Shown: positions 47,307 through 60,594, counted from the stretch's first letter. The stretch is DNA of 64,000 nt from Plantago major (GCA_026545765.1 JAIFAC010000206.1:43501-107500); one strand, 5' to 3'. Notes: generated by a model from the letters alone, not told the origin. Program-made: numbers and translations.

Positions 47307-47309
47307 TAT
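47307..47309. repeat. Target duplication TAT of CACTA-2, left copy
   Basis: TAT before CACTACAAAAAAG at 47310, and TAT at 54528-54530 after ...TTGTAGTG. CACTA elements make 3-bp duplications. Confidence 0.85.
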
Positions 47310-47590
47310 CACTACAAAAAAGCCTGTTAATAGCCACGGAAGAATAGCGACGAACGCTAGCTAGCGACGAATCGCTAGCTCTAGCGACGGATAAAATCCG
47401 TCGCTAGGTTTAACGACGGATAAGCCTATCCGTCTTTAGTTAACGACGGATAGTCGTATCCGTCGTTAAACCTAGCGACGGATAATCTATCCGTCGCTAG
47501 ATTCGTTGACCAAGAAAAAAAAAGGGAAAATATATTTTAAAAATAAACTGGAACTCTTGCGACGGATAGTCTATCCGGCGCTAGAATTCC
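47310..47590. repeat. CACTA-2 left subterminal repeats
   Basis: At least eight copies of AGCGACGGAT / ATCCGTCGCT in both orientations, several as palindromes such as GACGGATAAGCCTATCCGTC. Confidence 0.88.
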
Positions 47591-48481
47591 GATTTTCTGA
47601 GCGAATGCTTCCTTCCCCATTCTCTTCTTCCCATTTAGCTTAAAGCCATTCGGTCCAAATCTCAACCATTTTGTCCATTCTTAGGTATGCGTTCGAGCTC
47701 GTGAATCAAGGAGCTCAATTCTGCCGTCAATTTCAAATTCCATCCGCTCATTTCTCCGGATTCGAAGGTAAACCCTAATTTTTTGTATTTGGGAATTTTG
47801 TTACTTTGGACTAATTTGAGCAATTGAATGTAAATGGAGAGTATATAGTACTTAGTTTAGATGTAATTAGGTAATGTTTTACCTTTGAGATGTCTGATTG
47901 ATATATATTGATTGTGAATTTGAATTTTAGTATAGTATGTTTGTAAGTATGTTGGACGTTTAATTAATTTGATATGGGTGTATATTTAGTAAAATTATGA
48001 AGATTTAGTACCTCGTTTTGAAACCCTAACGTTTTGACATATTTGGAAAATTTAGTTAATTTAGACTAATTTAAGCAATTGTAATTGTATGTTTACTAGC
48101 TAGTTAATTAACTTTGAGATGTGAAATTATTTGAATTGTTAATTAGTATAATGTTAAGTATGTCGTAGTTTTGATTTAAGTATGTTAAGTATGTTAATTA
48201 AGATTTGCAATTGTTTCATTTGATAAATTTATACATGTACTAGATTATAAATTATGAAATTTAATTAATGAAGTGTGTTGATATAATTTGGTGATTACAT
48301 TCGTAAAATGCATGTAATTTATAATTTATAAATTCGTATTAAAGGGTTGGAATGCTTTATTTGTAATGGGAATTTTGGTAAGGGACAAAAACTTTATAAC
48401 ATGCAAGAAATGGGAAAATGGGAATCGAGTTGAAAAATACGATCTAATCAATTCAAGCGTGTCGGGTTATATAATCATCCG

Positions 48482-51400
48482 ATGAACATCGATCGTTCAT
48501 GGATGTACCAAAGGATAGTTAATGGGAGAGTTTTACCTAGTTTTGTGGAAGGGTTGATGCCTTACGTTACATTTGCAACCTTAGACTAATTGTTTGAGTG
48601 GGGGATGATGAAGTGTCCTTGTACCAGTATAAATGTAGAAATAAGCAATTTTACCTCGAAGCGGTAGTGGAACACTTGAAACGTAAGGGTTTGTATTTGA
48701 GTATGATATGGACTTCTCATGGTGAGACATACTGGCCGTTCATGAATTATGAGAATTTGGAGAAGCGTAAAAAAAGCGAAGCTGTGATGGGAAGTACTCA
48801 AAATACTTCTACATCGATGCTAATAATGATCATGAGCAGGTTGAGCAAATGGTATATGATATTGCGGGTCGAGTTCATGGACACCGAGAACCCGATGTAG
48901 GGGGATGCGGAGGAGCCTCCGAATCCACGAGGATCAGTCTTCTTGACTTGATGGAATCCATGAAAAGCCGATTTATCCGGTGTAAGCACACGAATTGTCA
49001 TTGTTGGCTCGGCTAATGAGTTGTAAGGCTAATGGCCAACAATCGAATCGAGCTTCAATGAATGGGTACAAGTAATGTCGACTTTGTCGAACGAACCTAG
49101 TTCCTGACTTTTACGGTGAAGAAAAGATCGAGGATGGGGTTGCCCATGGAAACCATAGATTGTTGTGAGGGTATGTGCATGATTTATTGGGAGGAGGATA
49201 AAGATCTCTTTGAAGTGCAAGTTACGTGGTAAGGACGGTACAAGCGTTACAAGGAGGGCACCTCGAAGAAAGCGTCGAAGAAAAATCTCCCACATAAGAA
49301 AATGTGGTATTTCCTCTAGCACCTCGTTTGAAGAGGTTATGCGCTTCAAGTGCTTGTCTTGATAAAATGCGGTGGCACAAGGAGAGAGTAATCCCGGAGA
49401 GGGTAGAATGGAGCATCCATCGGACTCACTGCATGGAAACACTTGACGAGAGCTATCCGGAGTTTGCGGTGAACTAGAAATGTCTGATTGGACCTTTGTA
49501 CCGATGGTTTTAACCCCTTTGGAAGTGACCAGAAGTACTCTTGTTGGCCAGTTATGCTGACACCGTACAATCTGCCCCCCGGTGAGTGCATGAAGGAACC
49601 GTTCATGTTCTTGACTGCTTTGGTGCCCGGTCCATATGATCCAGGACAGAATGTGGATGTGTTCTTGCAGCCCCTAATTAAGGAGCTGATCGAGTTGTGG
49701 GAAAAAGGTATCCCAGCATATGATGTGTCAAAGAAGAACTTCAACTTGAAGCGGCACTCATGGACCGTGGTGATTTTCCGACTTACTCCATGCTATCTGG
49801 AAGGAAAACCGCGGGCTTTAATGCTTGTCCACATTGTTTGGGCGACATTAGTGCATTTAGCGAAGGAGGCGGAAAGGAATGTTGGTTTGAACATCGTAGG
49901 TTTCTACCAAAAGATCATCCGTTCAGGAAGAACAAGACTCAATTCTTGAAGGGTCGAGTAGAAATGAAAGGGCCCCCGACAAAACTTACTGGTGCACATA
50001 TACTTGCAGAGATAGAAATGTTGGGTCTTATGAAATGGCGAACTTGGGTGGAGAAGCATAGCGATAAAATTAGCAAAATTGTGGATGGAAGAAGAGAAGC
50101 ATCTTACGGGACTTGCCTTATTGGAGCACTCTTCTTATCCGTCACAACTTGGATTTCATGCACATTGAGAAGAGCGTGTTAAAAGCGCTTCAACACGATC
50201 TGCAACATTACGAGAAAACAAAGGATCTGATTAAATCTAGATCTGAGTTGGATACATTTTGTAATAGGCGGAGTTGACAAAGTGGAATGATAAGGAATTG
50301 TGGCCCAAGGCTGACTACAATTGACATTGAAGCTAGGAACAAAATTTGTTTGATTGGGTGAGGATTGAAGTTCCCGGCGGTTATGCATCGAACTTGGGAG
50401 GTGTGTGGATTTTAAGAAGACAAAGATGTATGGGATGAAGAGCCACGATTGCCATGTGTTCATGGAGAGGCTTCTCCTGTTGCATTTTGAGAACTACTAC
50501 CTAAGCTATATGGGCGCTCTCACGATCTGAGCTTATTTTTCAAGAATTTATGCTCGAGGTGCTTGAGGATGAAGTGTTAGCAAATCTTGAAAGCGACATA
50601 CCATTGATTCTATGCAAGCTTGGCGTATCTTTCCACGAGCTTCTTTGATTCTATGGAGCACTTGCGGTTCACCTCCACATGAAGCGAGACTTGCTGGACG
50701 GTTCGATGTCGATGGATGTATCCATTGAGAGGTGTGTAATAAAGGCATCCATTTACTTAAAATGTTCTTATTTAGAAGGAACATTATCTTACCTAAATAT
50801 ATATACAACTTACGGTATTTGGGAAAATTGAAGAAGTATGTCGCAACAAAGGTAAGCTTTGAGGTCGATGGCAATGCATCGTGAGACGAGGCGCCATCTT
50901 CGGCTATTACTTTGGACCACATGCCCACTAAGGCATCTAGGCCGGAAATGGAACCGTATGAAGTTCGAGAGGATGATGAAGTTACACTTTCAATATTTAG
51001 GATCTCGGTAGACCTATGGGAAAAGGAATCTGAGAATGGTGACGGATAAGGAGGTGAAGGCAGTCCACTATTATGTCCTCTCGAACTGTGCTGAAGTTGA
51101 TGAATTTATGAAGATCTTTGCTAGGTGAGCAGCTTACTTATTATAACACATAAATTTGAACTTCTAACTACTATCTAATGATCATGTCATCATGTCCTGA
51201 CGTTTTCAAAAGCGTTATGCGAAGATGGATCCAAATATGGCAGATGACACACTTGAAGAACTGCTTGAAGAGAAGTTGCCAATTGAATTTCCTGATTGGT
51301 TCGGGGACTATGTCCGAGATCCTGTAAACCAAGTCACATGTCCTTACTTACAGTCTTTAGCAGAGGGGCCATTCAATCGAGTATCCGTTTTCCATCGTAT

Positions 51401-51970
51401 ATAGTAAATGGTCTTAGATTTCACATAATGGATTCTGACACGTCCAAGTCTACTAGCAATTGTGGGGTGTGTGTGAAAGGGGCTGATCAAAATGGAGGTG
51501 ATGATTTGTTTGATTTCTATGGAAAACTTAAACCAATTGTGAGGCTTGAATATGCCGGTGTGCCTCTGAAAAGAACCGTTCAGTTTGATGTCGACTGGTA
51601 TGATCCCGGTCAAAATGGTATGAGGGTGCACGAGCAATATCAAATGGTTGAGATTAACCATAGGAGGAGGTACCGTACTAAGTACAAACCTTTTATCTTG
51701 GCAGATCAGCCACGTCAAGTGATGTTCATTGAATATCGAAGCCTAAAACGCGATAAGGCAGACTGGTTGGCAGCGATCCACATACAAGCCCGCTCCAGAG
51801 TTGAGTACGTTCATAAGGACAAATCAACTACCAACTCGTACCAAGAAGAGGTTGTCGATGAAACAGCTAGAAATCCTGTGAACGCTTGTGATGAGTACAT
51901 TGACCTGCACGAAGACATATATGTAGACTTAACCATTGGTGACGAGGATCAGAGTATATGTGTAGTGTAG
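48482..51970 (+). pseudogene. TNP2-type (En/Spm) transposase of CACTA-2
   Basis: ATG 48482 (MNIDRSWMYQRIVNGRV). The N-terminal zinc domain (48482-48740) is followed by a segment with CMIYWEEDKDL (about 49167). The TNP2 core is well preserved: DGFNPFGSDQKYSCWPVMLT (49490-49570), CMKEPFMFLTALVPGPYDPG, ACPHCLGDISAF (49820-49860) and FLKGRVEMKGPPTKLTGAH (49940-50000). DUF4218 is in pieces at 50640-50960. DUF4216 is intact in the last exon (51296-51970: GVCVKGADQNGGDDLFDFYG, PLKRTVQFDVDWYDP, AIHIQARSRVEY), with stop 51968-51970. At least one intron (51125-51215) is likely. The same fold and role as the CACTA-1 gene, but better preserved; remaining breaks may be sequence errors. Confidence 0.88.
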
Positions 51971-52080
51971 AGTAGTATATGTATCTTAATTGTTATATGC
52001 TTACTTTTCCCATTACATGCCAATTCATGTCTTCATTTATACTAATACAATTTGTTTGTGTTTGTCATGTGCTTTTTGCA

Positions 52081-53990
52081 GATGCCCCGGCAAAGAAAGT
52101 GTAGTTACAGTTCAGCTCTAGTGGGACCGGGTTCTGTGATTCTGAGAGTAGCCACAGTGGATCGGGCAGCTACTCTCATGTTAGTCAGACTCACAGTGGA
52201 TCGAGCATGGGGACGTCTAGTAGTGGTTATGGGCTAGACGATTACCACTTTGACGGTGTCCATATACCGAGATCGTCGATGGTGCTATGTGGGAGGGGAA
52301 GTTGGTGTTGTTCCCTAATGGCAGGAGGAAGTAAGTATTATATATATACATTTGTAGAACATAACTTAAGATAAGTGTTTATATATATGTCACATGAATT
52401 GTCTAATAAATATATGTACTCTTCTATATGTCATTCATAACTGCAGGTTATGGCCTCCGCAATCTTCAGATGACCTGCATGAGATATTCAAGCTTAGGAG
52501 GGAGTTGCCGGGCCAGGGAGGCGAAAAGTGGAGCCTGCTTGAAGGTTTAGGCAAGCACTTCTACTTTGATGAGCTTGGGTAAGCTTAAATGTTACAATTT
52601 GTTGTGGTAAATGTTACAATGCTTTATTTGTAGAGAGAATCGATTAATGAACTAGTTTGACAATTTGTGTGGTATGTTAGCCACTTAATTGGGTGATATG
52701 TTAGTCACCATTGTGTTAGTAAATTATAGGACAATTTGTGTGGTATGTTAGCCACTTACTTGGGTGATATGTTAGTCACCATTGTGTTAGTAAATTCTAG
52801 GACAATTTGTGTGGTATGTTAGCCACTTACTTGGGTGATATGTTAGTCACCATTGTGTTAGCAATTTCTAGGACAATTTGTATGGTATGTTAGCCACTTA
52901 CTTGGGTGATATGTTAGTCACCATTGTGTTAGTAAATTCTAGGACAATTTGTGTGGTATGTTAGCCACTTGGGTGAAATGTACCATTGTTTATCTTGAAA
53001 TTGTGACCTTGGGGCATTAATTTTTACTTTGAATGAAATTGGAATGTAGAAAAAATACTACATTCCGACTGGCCTTATTCCCCAGATGTGGCCTGTTTTC
53101 GAGAATTTGGGCTCTGACATATAGGCATATGGTGGTGACATGAAAAATCTGAGACAAAGGAAAGCCGCCTCGATGGGCATATTGGGGACGAAGAGTGGGC
53201 TATGTGGCATGAGTATTGGAGCATTAATCACGTCGAGGATCAGTCTATAAACAGGCGAGCAATTTGGTGAGCCTTGAGATGGCAAGGCTCTGCCGAGCAC
53301 CACTACAGGTCACAGTGTTATCCTTGATCGCCAGATGTCGGTAAGTATATATGTGTGTTCTGATTACAACATGATTTGTACACATGTGTATTGCTTTCAT
53401 TTATACCAATTTACCACTTGTTTGCATTCCTACCAACTTACTAACTACTTGTTGCAATATATAATGTTCTTTAGTGAACTGAACAACCCAAGATTTGCCT
53501 AGAGCAAATGAAGATGGGAAGTTCAAAGCAGCGTTGGGTGGACCAGTCCGAGATTATTGCGGTATGTGTATTTGCTAAGTGTTACGATTGTATATGCATG
53601 TATTATAAATTAAATATGAAATTGTAGCTCATTTAGTATACACTTGACTATTACAGTGAGGTGGAAGCGGATCATTGCGGAGAGCTGCTCGAGGTGAGGA
53701 GTTGTCCGTGGAAGAACAAGACCGGATCTTTCTGGTCGACCCACCCGACAAAGTCGGGTTTATTGTCTTAGTAGTTATGGCGAGACAACGATGCGAGCTT
53801 CTCCGTGTCAATGACAATCTCGGGGACATGGTCGTGTTTACACACAGGCGGTCGAGCATATGGTGAATCAGCGGTGACTCCTCTCGGTGAGATTGAAAAT
53901 CTCAGGGATGAGCAGGCTCGTATGAATCAGAGGATGGAAGAGCTGTGCCGCTTGTATATGAGCCAGATTAACCCCGGCCCCTCGTCTTAG
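52081..53990 (+). pseudogene. TNPA-like second gene of CACTA-2, multi-exon
   Basis: Starts near ATG 52081 (MPRQRKCSYSS). Later exons contain LWPPQSSDDLHEIFKLRREL (52446-52505) and FYFDELG; a region at 53050-53340 corresponds to the CACTA-1 segment with DAEEW...YW. The last exon carries the coiled-coil end IENLRDEQARMNQRMEELC and stops at 53990. A Ser-rich N-terminus is shared with CACTA-1. Function is inferred from position and family: binding of subterminal repeats. The intron between about 52580 and 53045 holds the 71-bp array. Confidence 0.6.
52659..52990 (+). repeat. 71-bp tandem array with paired hairpins (CACTA-2)
   Basis: Copies begin GACAATTTGT at 52659, 52730, 52801, 52872 and 52943, an exact 71-base period (last copy partial). 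Each holds one GTGG-TATGTTAG-CCAC and one GGTGA-TATGTTAG-TCACC dyad. Confidence 0.92.
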
Positions 53991-54204
53991 TGATGTTGTG
54001 ATGTTTTGGATAATATGCTACTTTTTACTTTGTTGGATATTTGGATTTATATTCGGATATGCAGACTTTATTTTGGATAATTTGTTTTTTGGACGAATCG
54101 TTGTTGTTAATTAATGCAATTTCCCCTTTGTGACATATCACTATTATATTGGTTGAAAAAACAGGTTTTTAAATTATAAAATAATTTTAAAAAAAATGTA
54201 AAAA

Positions 54205-54527
54205 AAACAGTAGTTTAGCGACGGATAGTTATCCGTCGCTAACTACGAATTAGGGTAGCACTCCCTAATTCGTTATTTAGCGATGGATAATTATCCGTCG
54301 CTAAACAACGAATTAGGGCGTTCTAGCCCTAATTCGATTAGAGACGGATAATTATCCGTCTCTAATGGCGACGGAGGGTCAACACCCTATCCGTCGCCAC
54401 ATCCGTGGCTATTAGCGACGGATAAAAATCCGTCGCTAATTCACCTTAGAGACGCCCGTCATTAAGATGGGCGTCTATCCGTCGCTAAGGGTTTAGCGAC
54501 GGATAATTATCATGTTTTCTTGTAGTG
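54205..54527. repeat. CACTA-2 right subterminal repeats and terminus
   Basis: TTAGCGACGGATA / TATCCGTCGCTAA units in both orientations, then ...CATGTTTTCTTGTAGTG. Confidence 0.88.
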
Positions 54528-54719
54528 TATGTACGTTCGGATATATTATATTTAGACTTGTTCGGGTAATTTAGACTTATTCGGATATTACATTTTTGAT
54601 TTATCATTTATTGAAATATTTTCCGTATAATTGATTTATTATCGAGCATTATATTGATTAAATAGGTGAAATCGAAAAACAAAGATTAATATTAAAAAAT
54701 AAAATTTAAAAAAATAATA

Positions 54720-55005
54720 TCTTGTGGCGAATTTGAGATTCGTCACTAATTCAATAATACCTTTAGGCGACGATAGATTCTATCGATTACATGATTTATG
54801 ACGTATAGAATCTATCGTAAATGATGATCGATTTTTTAAAAAATAAAAAAAGGGTCAAACAAGATAATCCGTCGAATTGGGAGGCGGATTATCTATCCGT
54901 CACTACGACTCCGGTGGGCGGCGGCATTAATATCCGTCGCCCATCCGTCGCGAGTTGGGCGACGGATCATGCTCTGTGGCGGCGGATCTATCCGTCGCTT
55001 CTGAC
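54720..55005. repeat. CACTA-1 right subterminal repeats, eroded
   Basis: ATCCGTCG, GGCGGATTATC and GGCGACGGATC units (54870-54998). The terminal inverted repeat itself is not recognisable. Confidence 0.75.
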
Positions 55006-56491
55006 CATATTGATGCATGACCTAAGGTTCTATCTTGTCTTTTAAATCTTTTAGTCTTGATTTAATGCAATGCAATCCTATGACCTGACTTGACCTGCAT
55101 GACACTTAACACCTGAACTTGTTCTTGAACTTCTTGAAAATTAAACTTGAACTTTACTCTTAAACATGACTTGAAAATTAACATGATCGCGAGCTCACTT
55201 GGCATCGTAGGTTCCTATCTTAGCCATGGTGGCTATCTGCCGGCTTCAGGTCACTTTCGTGGCCCTATCCGTTGAATAAAGAAAATCTGACGGTCTCAGG
55301 ACCTCGGTCCCTATCCGCTGAACATGAACTAATAACTGCGCCACAAATACCAGGATACTCTCCTACGAGCCCCTTTACTTATCTTTAACTTGAAAGACTT
55401 TCTTTACTTCAAACCCTTTAACGTCTTGTTAAAGTGAATGTTTGCTTTTAAACTCTAAATTCATTAATGAATGGGTTAATGTGTGTGTATAAACAATATT
55501 GAAATTAAGCATGATATCTTCTAAATAAACAGACAAGTGCAGGAGTAAAATTTCAACCAACTAATCAAGAAAGCTAGGTACAGAGTCATAACTAAACTGA
55601 TAAAACACCTACAAACCTGAAAGGAGAACAATGATGGATTAACTAGTAACAACGCATGAGATCACTCACAAGTGGACAAGATTATTGAATAATCTCACTT
55701 ATTTCAAGTAAATCATGGCATGAAATTCAAACAGAATATACTTTACTATTAACTGGAGGAAGAAATTCAAAGGCCAATACAATTGTCATGTTCTACTCAC
55801 CAATAATTAGTTCTGCTAATTAACCAATTGTGTTCATTCAACATAGAAGTTGAGTTCTATACTAGCAAATAGCAATAATCATGCCCAAATTAATAAAACA
55901 AGTTGACAGAGCCTCGATAACTAAGTACCATTCAGCTGTGCAAAACCTTACACTAACATTACATATGAATATACACCTTCAAAGTTCCCAACTAGCTACC
56001 AGAACGTGAACTTATCGAACAAAAAGTAATAATCAGTCCATGGTCCTTTCAAAGTGCGACAGAGTTGCTCTAAGGTAATAAATTCACATGTAACTTCTCT
56101 AGCTAACTCACATCCATATTATCTCAATTAAGAACATATCATCATAATCATGGAGAATCAGATATATGAAAAATTACAATCACAAATAACATCATAGATA
56201 CGTTGGTGCAAGTCTTACGGGAACTTGCCTGGAAGAAGAAAATGGACGATGAATGTCTAAAGAAGAAGAAAAAAACGTAATGACATATGTAACTGCTGAT
56301 AGAAATAAAATAGGGTTAATTGAGTTTAATGACTCGAAAATGGGTTAGAAAATGGGCTTACAAGGGTAAATTGGGTTAAAATTGAAATAGAAAATAATTG
56401 GGCCAAGGAATGACGATTTACGAACTACACTCTAATGCTCGGTACGCTCTAGAATGTCTTAATTCAAAATGCGAATTTTCGGGCTGTTACA
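55006..56491. repeat. Right part of the solo LTR
   Basis: About 1.5 kb without a gene, ending GGGCTGTTACA. It includes Leu/Thr-codon-like CTTGAACTT repeats at 55110-55190 that carry no frame. Confidence 0.55.
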
Positions 56492-56496
56492 AAAAA

Positions 56497-59400
56497 TCTA
56501 TTATTAGTAAATACTATGTTTTGAAAAAATTCATCACCAAGTTGCATTTCGAAGACTTAAAAATGAATCTATATATATGATAAAAGTGATGGTCTAGATG
56601 AAAGAAGAGCTATGTCACGTATGCAAAATGCTGATGTGGCAAATTCCTCAAAATAAATGGTTTATAATTCACTAATATTTGATGCATCCAAACCCTAGAT
56701 TTATTTGAATTTTTCTTCTCTTGTACGCCTGTATCATCGAATAAAGTAATTAGTTTAAAAAAATCCCTACTTTTAAGGATTACCTAATATAATTATAGTT
56801 AAAATACATTTTGCTTTCACGTGAAAATTTGTTTCTTAAGATTTCTAAATTCCTATTTGAATTTCCAGAAACAATAGTTTATTTGGATTAAAATCGATAT
56901 GGTTGTTATCATACATTTCCTATATAAATCATCCGGTCATTCTTCAACAAACACAATTAATTAGTTTCTAATTCACAAATTCATATTCGGAAACATCTCC
57001 AGGAAACATAATACTTTGCTATGGGTAAGAATACTGCTATATCATTTTGTAGGGCTTTTTACTTTCTAATGTCTACATCTCTTTAATAATTCTTTTTTGT
57101 TCACAGTGGGGGAGATTTTGTGTTAACAAACATAGTGGATCTTTTAATTGTAGTCAACTGAGTTCTTCAAATATCTGCTTTAACAGGTATGTTTTACATA
57201 CATTTATACATTTTAGCATTAGTTGTAGCCTATTACTTTTTGTGATACCTTAATAATTATATGTCGAAATCATAGCTTAAGTGATAGTTTAGTTATAATA
57301 ATGTCTCTCTGAAGTTAAAGGCCATTCATATCAATCTAATCTCCGAAAATTTTATATTTTATCAGTGTAGTTTTGATACATATAAGTAATCCAATATTTA
57401 AAACAACCTATTTACATTTAAGAATTTAATGTTCAATCGTGAAGCTATGTTTTCCATCTCTGTACCTTGCGTATACAACATGAAGCGACAAAAAGTCGAA
57501 CTTGAATCGACCATCGAAATACTACAATTACCGACCGACCTACAACTTGAGATCGTAATGTCGTGTTGCCGTCAAAAGATGAGGGTTATGAAGGCGTGGC
57601 GGGTTAAAAATGAGGTATTTTATCCCAATCTATATATATTATAAAGGCCGTTTTTATTCTAAAGTTTGTATAGAACATTTGCCATTCAAGCGTCGAGGTT
57701 TAACCTACCATCGAGCCGATCCATTGAAGTTACCTTTGGTTTGCTAAGTGTATTCAAGCTTCCAATGGCTATTAAAATCATACTCATTCTTTTTCTGGCT
57801 TTTGATAGATTGAGTATATTTGGTCAATTCATGTTTTGGTTAGTTTATAGAATTGACTGCTTGCAATTATGTAAAATCTTGAACGGGTCCATTTGTAAAA
57901 CTCACTCATAGCAAGACGACATTCCACAAGCTATTTCATGGATTTTTTATCAACTCAATGAGAAGAATGTTCTTATCATCAATGCATGATACTAAAATGC
58001 TATTAGCTGAAATAGTATTCTATCGCTGCCTAACATTTGTAAAACTCATTCTATCGTTGCTACTAACCTCGCAAACAACAAAAAGCAGTTGACATTAACT
58101 TATGTACTGATGAAGTGCATAAGGTTAAATCCAGTTACATAAATATAATGCACGAGATCAGTATCTTTAATGATTTTACATATCCGAGTTCGACAGTGGG
58201 GTAACATGTTGTAGATAAATATTTCTAGGTTTATGAACACATTTCAGAAAACAAAAGATAAAAAAAGCGAGAGTGGGGGAGATCGGGTACATTGCAGATC
58301 TGGGTTTGAATGAGTTTAAAAACACATCGAATTCCATTGATTGCTTATAACCCCGATCCTCAACAACTACACCTAAAAAAACTACCTCTGGTGAATGTTC
58401 CTGATGTTTAACATCTTCCGTTCTAAAATATGTTAGATCAAGAGTTATATTGTTATTGTCAATTATATACAACACGATGTTATACTCACTTCGTATACAA
58501 TATAGACAAAACCTGAAGATCGAGATTGATTTCGCAATTATGTGTTGGATTTTCATCTACTCGATTTAGTTTTTCCCTATCATCTGGTGAAGTTACTTTG
58601 AAATCAATTGAAAATTTTCATATCCAAAACCCTTTGTAAAAGTAGAAGACGAACATGTTAGAAACAAATGAATAGAAATCAAGTGACCTGTTTCAACTTT
58701 GGAGTATGATTTTCATCTAGCCGAGTTGTGTTTTTCCAAATCTGGTGAAATTAAACTCGATCTTAAAAATAAACCTTTGAAATCTATTTGTGTTTGGTAA
58801 AGTGGGACAAGGTCACGAAGTCTTGAAAGAACGTGTATTAGTGAAGGACTTTAGAAACGGATTGATATTCTTAAGTATATGCATAATGTTTTAAACAGTA
58901 TTGTTTTATGAGTGAACATATTATATAATTTTTTTATCTATGTATATCACTGGTATTCTTAATAAAAGTTCTAATGTTTTTTATATAACTATAATGTTTG
59001 TACGTCTCTTTTAATCTTTCCATAAAGCTCTCTCGGAGATTTATTAGGACTCGATAGATTGGAAAAGCAGAAGAATCCGAGACATGCAAGCGAGTTGTAG
59101 AATGGAGTATGAAAATTCTCCACTAGGGTTTCTCTTTTTATATAGGTTTGTGTTATCACCTAATTCTTCTACTAATTAATTGTCGATTCATAGGCGAATT
59201 AAGCACTTTGTTGTTAAAATTACATTCACTCTAATTCTTACTCACATCCATATATAATCTAAGATCCTAGATATTTTATAGGTCCCAAAATTAGATGGTA
59301 TTTTTTTTTGATAAATTTGTAATTAACCTTTAAATATATTGAGCTTCCCGTTTTGAATTTCAAAATTTCTGATGTGTTTGAACAATCCGTAGAATAGTAG

Positions 59401-59689
59401 AAGAAAAAAAGTGGAGGTAGTACCTATTCATCTATATAGAAAAATGGTAACTAAACTCAAAAATGAGATAATTCAAACTTTGAAAGTTAATTTAGTGTGA
59501 GGAGTCATAAGAATTGAGTAGTAAGGTACCGCATAAGGTGATTGCATCGAGTCTCGTGGCATGATTTCTCCAAAATTGAGTATTATTTATATGAATGGAG
59601 TATTGTGTTTTCGAATTAAATCATTAGTAAGTTTATTTATCATTAATTGTAATTCGAATAAAGTATGTAAATATGTGAAAGGAAAATTT
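56497..59689. other. Intergenic DNA with weak gene and Helitron traces
   Basis: AT-rich. TCTATATATATGATAAAAG (56570) and TCTATATATATTATAAAGG (57631) resemble 5' ends of plant Helitrons, but no Rep/helicase or hairpin-CTRR end was found. The minus-strand frame at 58176-58556 is not recognisable and is probably chance. Confidence 0.35.
57429..57644 (+). pseudogene. Possible F-box gene remnant
   Basis: 71 codons with IEILQLPTDLQLEIVMSC, reminiscent of the LP.DL..EI core of plant F-box proteins, preceded by a basic KRQKVELE. Nothing further of an F-box protein follows. Very tentative. Confidence 0.2.
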
Positions 59690-60563
59690 AATGTGTAAAA
59701 TCAACTCTAAGAGTGACATAAATTCAATTTGTGAGATCAATTGAATGGCACACCATCTCAATGAAATGGATAATTACAATTTGAAAATTACATTCCAAGG
59801 ATAAACAACAACATATTAGAAACCATTATAAGAATGGGATAATCTTAACTTGAGGCGATTTGAAGGTAAACCGACTCTAAAAATTTCAACTTGGGATTCT
59901 ATTAGGAGGGTAACACCTTTGAAAGAGAAAATAATACATAAATGGAATAATTTCAATTTGATAACTCAATTCCAATGGTAAGCTAGCTAAGAATGAGATA
60001 ATTAAAACATGGGAACTATAATAAATTACACTCTATGAGAAATGCTCTAAGAGATAATTCCAACTTATGAACTCAATTTGACAGGTTAGGGCGAACTTTA
60101 AAATGGTATAGGTCCAAGTATGAAAGTCGATTCTAAGGATGAAACAATCGTATAACTTGGAAACTCAATTCGAACGTCAAACCAACTCTAGGAGTCATAT
60201 AATTCCAACTGTGAAATTCTATTCGAAGAGTAAAAACCACATTATAGTTATGGTGATTTATATAAAATACTCTTATTGTTTGGTCCAATTACATATTAAT
60301 CTTGTGATGAAAACTTACAAATAAATTAAATTAGTACAACAAATTAAGTTTTCTGATCAAATTAATTAAAAGTGTTCAAATTTCTTACATTACAACCGCT
60401 CATTCTTTTTATTTTTTTTTAATATTGGAGCTCCGTTCAGAGCCTCCACGGAAGCTATGACCGGAACTCCAGAAAACATTATACTTTTTCAACCTTTTCT
60501 TATTTTTTGACGGTGATTCGTGGTGGTGGAGTTTTTGGTATGATGGAAATAGAAGATGTGTGT

Positions 60564-60594
<31 letters not shown>

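Larger units (their letters stand above)
47310..54527 (+). mobile_element. CACTA-2 transposon (7.2 kb), complete ends
   Basis: Termini CACTACAAAAAAGCCTG (left) and CACTACAAGAAAACATG (right, inverted), TAT duplication, and subterminal GCGACGGAT arrays at both ends. It carries a TNP2-type transposase and a TNPA-like gene on +. It inserted just after the stop codon of the second gene of CACTA-1, whose 3' untranslated sequence resumes at 54531. Confidence 0.93.
39845..55005 (+). mobile_element. CACTA-1 transposon (En/Spm type), host of CACTA-2
   Basis: Left terminus CACTACAAGAAAGCAGGG at 39845, preceded by CAT (39842-39844). The right end should be the inverted CACTACAAGAAA; instead the sequence runs from subterminal repeats to ...CGCTTCTGAC and then CAT (55006-55008). 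A CAT duplication therefore fits, with the last bases of the right terminus lost. Genes on + are a truncated 5' duplicate, a TNP2-type transposase and a TNPA-like gene. CACTA-2 interrupts it right after the second gene. Confidence 0.8.
39492..56491. mobile_element. Solo LTR (about 1.85 kb without inserts) split by CACTA elements
   Basis: Begins TGTAGCGTCC and ends GGGCTGTTACA, the TG...CA form of a plant LTR, probably Ty3 type. Left part 39492-39844, right part 55006-56491; no primer site, polypurine tract or pol is present, so it is a solo LTR. The CACTA nest sits about 350 bases from its left end. The class is inferred from the termini only. Confidence 0.6.

Noticed and set aside
58176-58556. 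126-codon minus-strand frame
   Set aside because: AT-rich composition, no recognisable motif, no promoter or splice context; probably chance.
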